Part shown: piece after piece, positions 6,670-6,827 of the stretch
Numbering within the stretch: the first letter of the stretch is position 1
Layout of the letters: each line of letters starts with the position of its first letter
DNA from: Planctomycetota bacterium
GTDB taxonomy: Bacteria > Planctomycetota > Phycisphaerae > Sedimentisphaerales > Anaerohalosphaeraceae
Direction of reading: 5' to 3'
Length of the DNA stretch: 6,827 nucleotides
NCBI GenBank assembly: GCA_030637065.1
Contig: DAOVVQ010000208.1
Location: forward strand, 1-6,827
Made by a program: the position numbers and the translations under genes
The notes under the pieces: generated by a model
Databases searched by the model: none
The model's input: only the letters and a program-made list of their open reading frames with translations
What the model was told of the DNA's origin: nothing

Positions 6670-6827
6670 CTATTTCCCTTCATAGCACAGGACCGAGCCG
6701 TCTTCGGTAACCATATACAGCTTGCCGTCGGCGGCGACCAGGCCGTCGAATGCCGGCAAGTAAGGCAGCTTTTTCTCAGCCAGCTTCCTGCCGTCCTTTT
6801 TGGAGAAGACCTGCATGACGCCGCCAC
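6670..6827 (-). CDS. PQQ/BamB-like beta-propeller repeat protein, C-terminal end only
   Basis: Reading the minus strand from the right edge gives 51 residues and a TAG stop (complement of 6670-6672). The pattern has two propeller-type segments: VFSKKDGRKLAEKKL, then FDGLVAADGKLYMVTEDGSV, ending in LCYEGK. This form (strand, DG turn, K-L-A-E; then aDGkLYm.TeDGsv.Cy) is typical of PQQ-like repeat proteins common in Planctomycetota, where they are often secreted. The start lies beyond the window, so the full domain make-up and any function are unknown. It converges on the operon and is separately transcribed. It is too short to appear as an obvious long ORF, but composition and pattern support a real gene. 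Confidence 0.8.
   Translation of the reverse strand, partial: GGVMQVFSKKDGRKLAEKKLPYLPAFDGLVAADGKLYMVTEDGSVLCYEGK

Overview
The window reads as part of a polysaccharide- or glycan-degradation gene cluster from a bacterium that is probably a member of the Planctomycetota or a related PVC lineage. That assignment is inference. It rests on a secreted CxPSR-type sulfatase with a C-terminal EF-hand-like tail, a GH95 fucosidase, a sialate O-acetylesterase-family protein and a PQQ-propeller-type protein side by side, without SusC/SusD genes in view. Base composition looks moderately GC-rich. No ribosomal RNA or other taxonomic marker is present.

Layout: (1) 2-1504 (+), a sulfatase cut by the left edge; its reading frame is open to the window edge and carries the formylglycine cysteine motif at 20-52. 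(2) 1559-2527 (+), an exported serine-type alpha/beta hydrolase. (3) about 2554-4989 (+), a GH95 family alpha-L-fucosidase with a signal peptide whose start codon is not a normal one. (4) 5002-6531 (+), an exported sialate O-acetylesterase-like SGNH esterase with an unusual lysine/arginine-rich tail. (5) 6532-6669, a convergent intergenic stretch with a hairpin that may end the operon. (6) 6670-6827 (-), the last 51 residues of a PQQ/BamB-like beta-propeller protein running in from the right edge.

The four plus-strand genes are packed with gaps of 54, about 26 and 12 bases, so they are probably co-transcribed. The three with visible N-termini carry export signals. Together they offer desulfation, ester removal (one or two esterases) and alpha-L-fucose (or alpha-L-galactose) release. 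This fits stripping of a sulfated, acylated, fucose-containing glycan such as a fucoidan-like algal polysaccharide or an animal mucin; the sequence does not decide between them.

The points most worth a second look are the missing canonical start codon of the GH95 gene, the divergent active-site surroundings of that enzyme, the altered His block and basic tail of the esterase, and the EF-hand tail of the sulfatase. I see no defence system, CRISPR array, mobile element or RNA gene.
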